Origin: Cinclus cinclus
Lineage: Eukaryota; Chordata; Aves; Passeriformes; Cinclidae
Reading direction: 5' to 3'
Length of the DNA stretch: 64,000 nucleotides
Assembly (NCBI RefSeq): GCF_963662255.1
Contig: NC_085047.1
Coordinates: 55,054,006 to 55,118,005, forward strand
In this document: positions 62,682 through 64,000 of the stretch, one piece after another
Numbering within the stretch: the first letter of the stretch is position 1
Layout of the letters: every line of letters starts with the position of its first letter
Translations under genes and position numbers: made by a program
The notes under the pieces: model-generated
The model's input: only the letters and a program-made list of their open reading frames with translations
Database searches by the model: none
What the model was told of the DNA's origin: nothing

Positions 62682-64000
62682 ATTTTGCCGTGCATCATAA
62701 GTTATCATTACCCTTTGAAAATCTTACATACAGTTTCTTCAGAATTTTCCTGCATGTCAGGATCAGGACCAGGTCACTCAATAAAGCCACAATATGTCAA
62801 AAAGTGCAATTATTATAGCCACAATAAAGCCAAAACCAGAAGTTACCGGGCTTCACTGAATTATTGAAACACTGCCAAGAGTCAGATAGTAAAGGGTATT
62901 TTTGTTGCATCCTGCTGCTGCTGCAGGGTTCTGGTTTGCCATAAGTCCTATCCTAACTCTCTGTCACATCTGCCAGCCTGTATAGATGCCTCTCTATGGA
63001 ACCAGGGAATCTCAACTAGGCACCTATTTTTAGGAACTCCATTGACAGTAAATAGATTTCAGGTGACTGCAACAGGATCTTACACAACATGCTTTAGGAT
63101 CCAGATCCTATCTGGAGTGGCAAATTAGGAACTTTCTGGAAGAAATGTTTTGAGCCCTCTTTTGAAGAACAGTATGTTCATCACCCATCTTTATTGTGGA
63201 GGTACATATCCCATGTCCCTATTGTTCCAAATGAAATATTGAGGAGGACATGCTATAGAAGTTTATGCACTAAACCAGCCTCACTTCTCTCACATATTCT
63301 AAAGGATTTCTATGCTGTCTAACCCTTAAATGTATAATCCTTGTAATTTTTAAAATTTGAGTGTTTAGTAATAAGCATGTAGTGCTATCTGTTCAACTGT
63401 GTTATGTTGTTATTTTTCATTTAACAGAAGATCCCTGAGAGAAACAATAAGAAAAGATAGTGAACATGCATAAAAAAAGATGAGCTATTACAGTTTCACC
63501 CTCAAAAAATAACATAATGTATTTTTATGGGTTTTCAGTGGGAAAACAATGGAAATTGGGAAGATGATGGATCACAGAGTGGGTCACAAATACAATGTTG
63601 CTCTCAGAATAACTGCCTTTATGAACTGCAAACCAGAACCACCAGACATTTGGGAAGTGCGTAGGCAAGAACCATCAGCATCAAGGCACTAAACTGACAG
63701 ATTCCTGTAAAGCACATAGCTTCTATGTATGTGACCTGCATGGGATCCTGCATGGGAAAAATATACAATTCCTGAAATATGTCACATCCTTTATTTTCTG
63801 CTAATTTCCATTTTTCTGTGTGTCTTACTTCAAGATGCCTAATTTGCTGTATTTGGCATTAGTTTCAGCAATGATTTCTCAGCGTGAGTGTGCCTCGTCC
63901 CTTTATTTCCACTATTTTGCTCTGTGGACACAGTTACTGCTGCTTGCAACATGAGTTCTTGTAGTATTGTCCATCTCTGATCATTATGAGATTGAAAGTG

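Larger units (their letters stand above)
55631..64000. other. Flank upstream of RNASEH2B, distal part
   Basis: AT-rich DNA with short ORFs of no known similarity, several T or A runs, a CR1 fragment near 62.6 kb and a TTTA microsatellite. I see no gene. Confidence 0.5.

Noticed and set aside
1..64000. CRISPR arrays, bacterial operons, tRNA or rRNA genes
   Set aside because: No regularly spaced direct repeats, no bacterial gene organisation, and no cloverleaf or rRNA-like sequence was noticed by eye.

Overview
The window is a piece of a bird nuclear genome. It contains several 3' ends of CR1 retrotransposons, long terminal repeat relics of the kind common in avian genomes, a GC-rich CpG island in otherwise AT-rich DNA, and long introns with vertebrate splice signals. 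Which bird cannot be told from sequence alone; a neoavian bird, perhaps a passerine, is my guess from the LTR types.

One protein-coding gene is supported, and it looks complete: RNASEH2B, the B subunit of ribonuclease H2, on the minus strand. Eleven coding exons run from the start codon at 46739 in the CpG island down to the stop codon at 9313. Every exon junction keeps the reading frame. The spliced CDS is 921 nt, or 306 codons plus stop, against 312 residues in human. The 3' UTR probably ends near 8.67 kb at an AATAAA signal at 8690-8695; a second AATAAA overlaps the stop codon. All but one of the introns have GT-AG ends. Intron 2 uses a GC donor, and exon 5 has a tandem NAG-NAG acceptor.

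Layout. 1-8660 is the intergenic flank 3' of the gene, with two or three CR1 3' ends, a purine-rich open segment and a palindromic repeat relic. 8670-46800 is RNASEH2B with ten introns, which hold CR1 copies, microsatellites, a coding-like block of unknown origin (37618-37782) and a moderately CpG-bearing block (about 42960-43570). 46320-47060 is the CpG island promoter, with a YY1-type site, GC boxes and a G-quadruplex-capable tract. 47060-64000 is flank upstream of the gene; I find no recognisable gene there, only LTR relics, a long A/C-only low-complexity tract, microsatellites and a CR1 fragment.

I found no operon-like system, no CRISPR array and no convincing novel gene. The best leads are the coding-like block in intron 1, the nested palindromic element at 5556-5792, the promoter architecture (overlapping out-of-frame upstream ORF, YY1 site, G-quadruplex tract) and the unusual splice sites.
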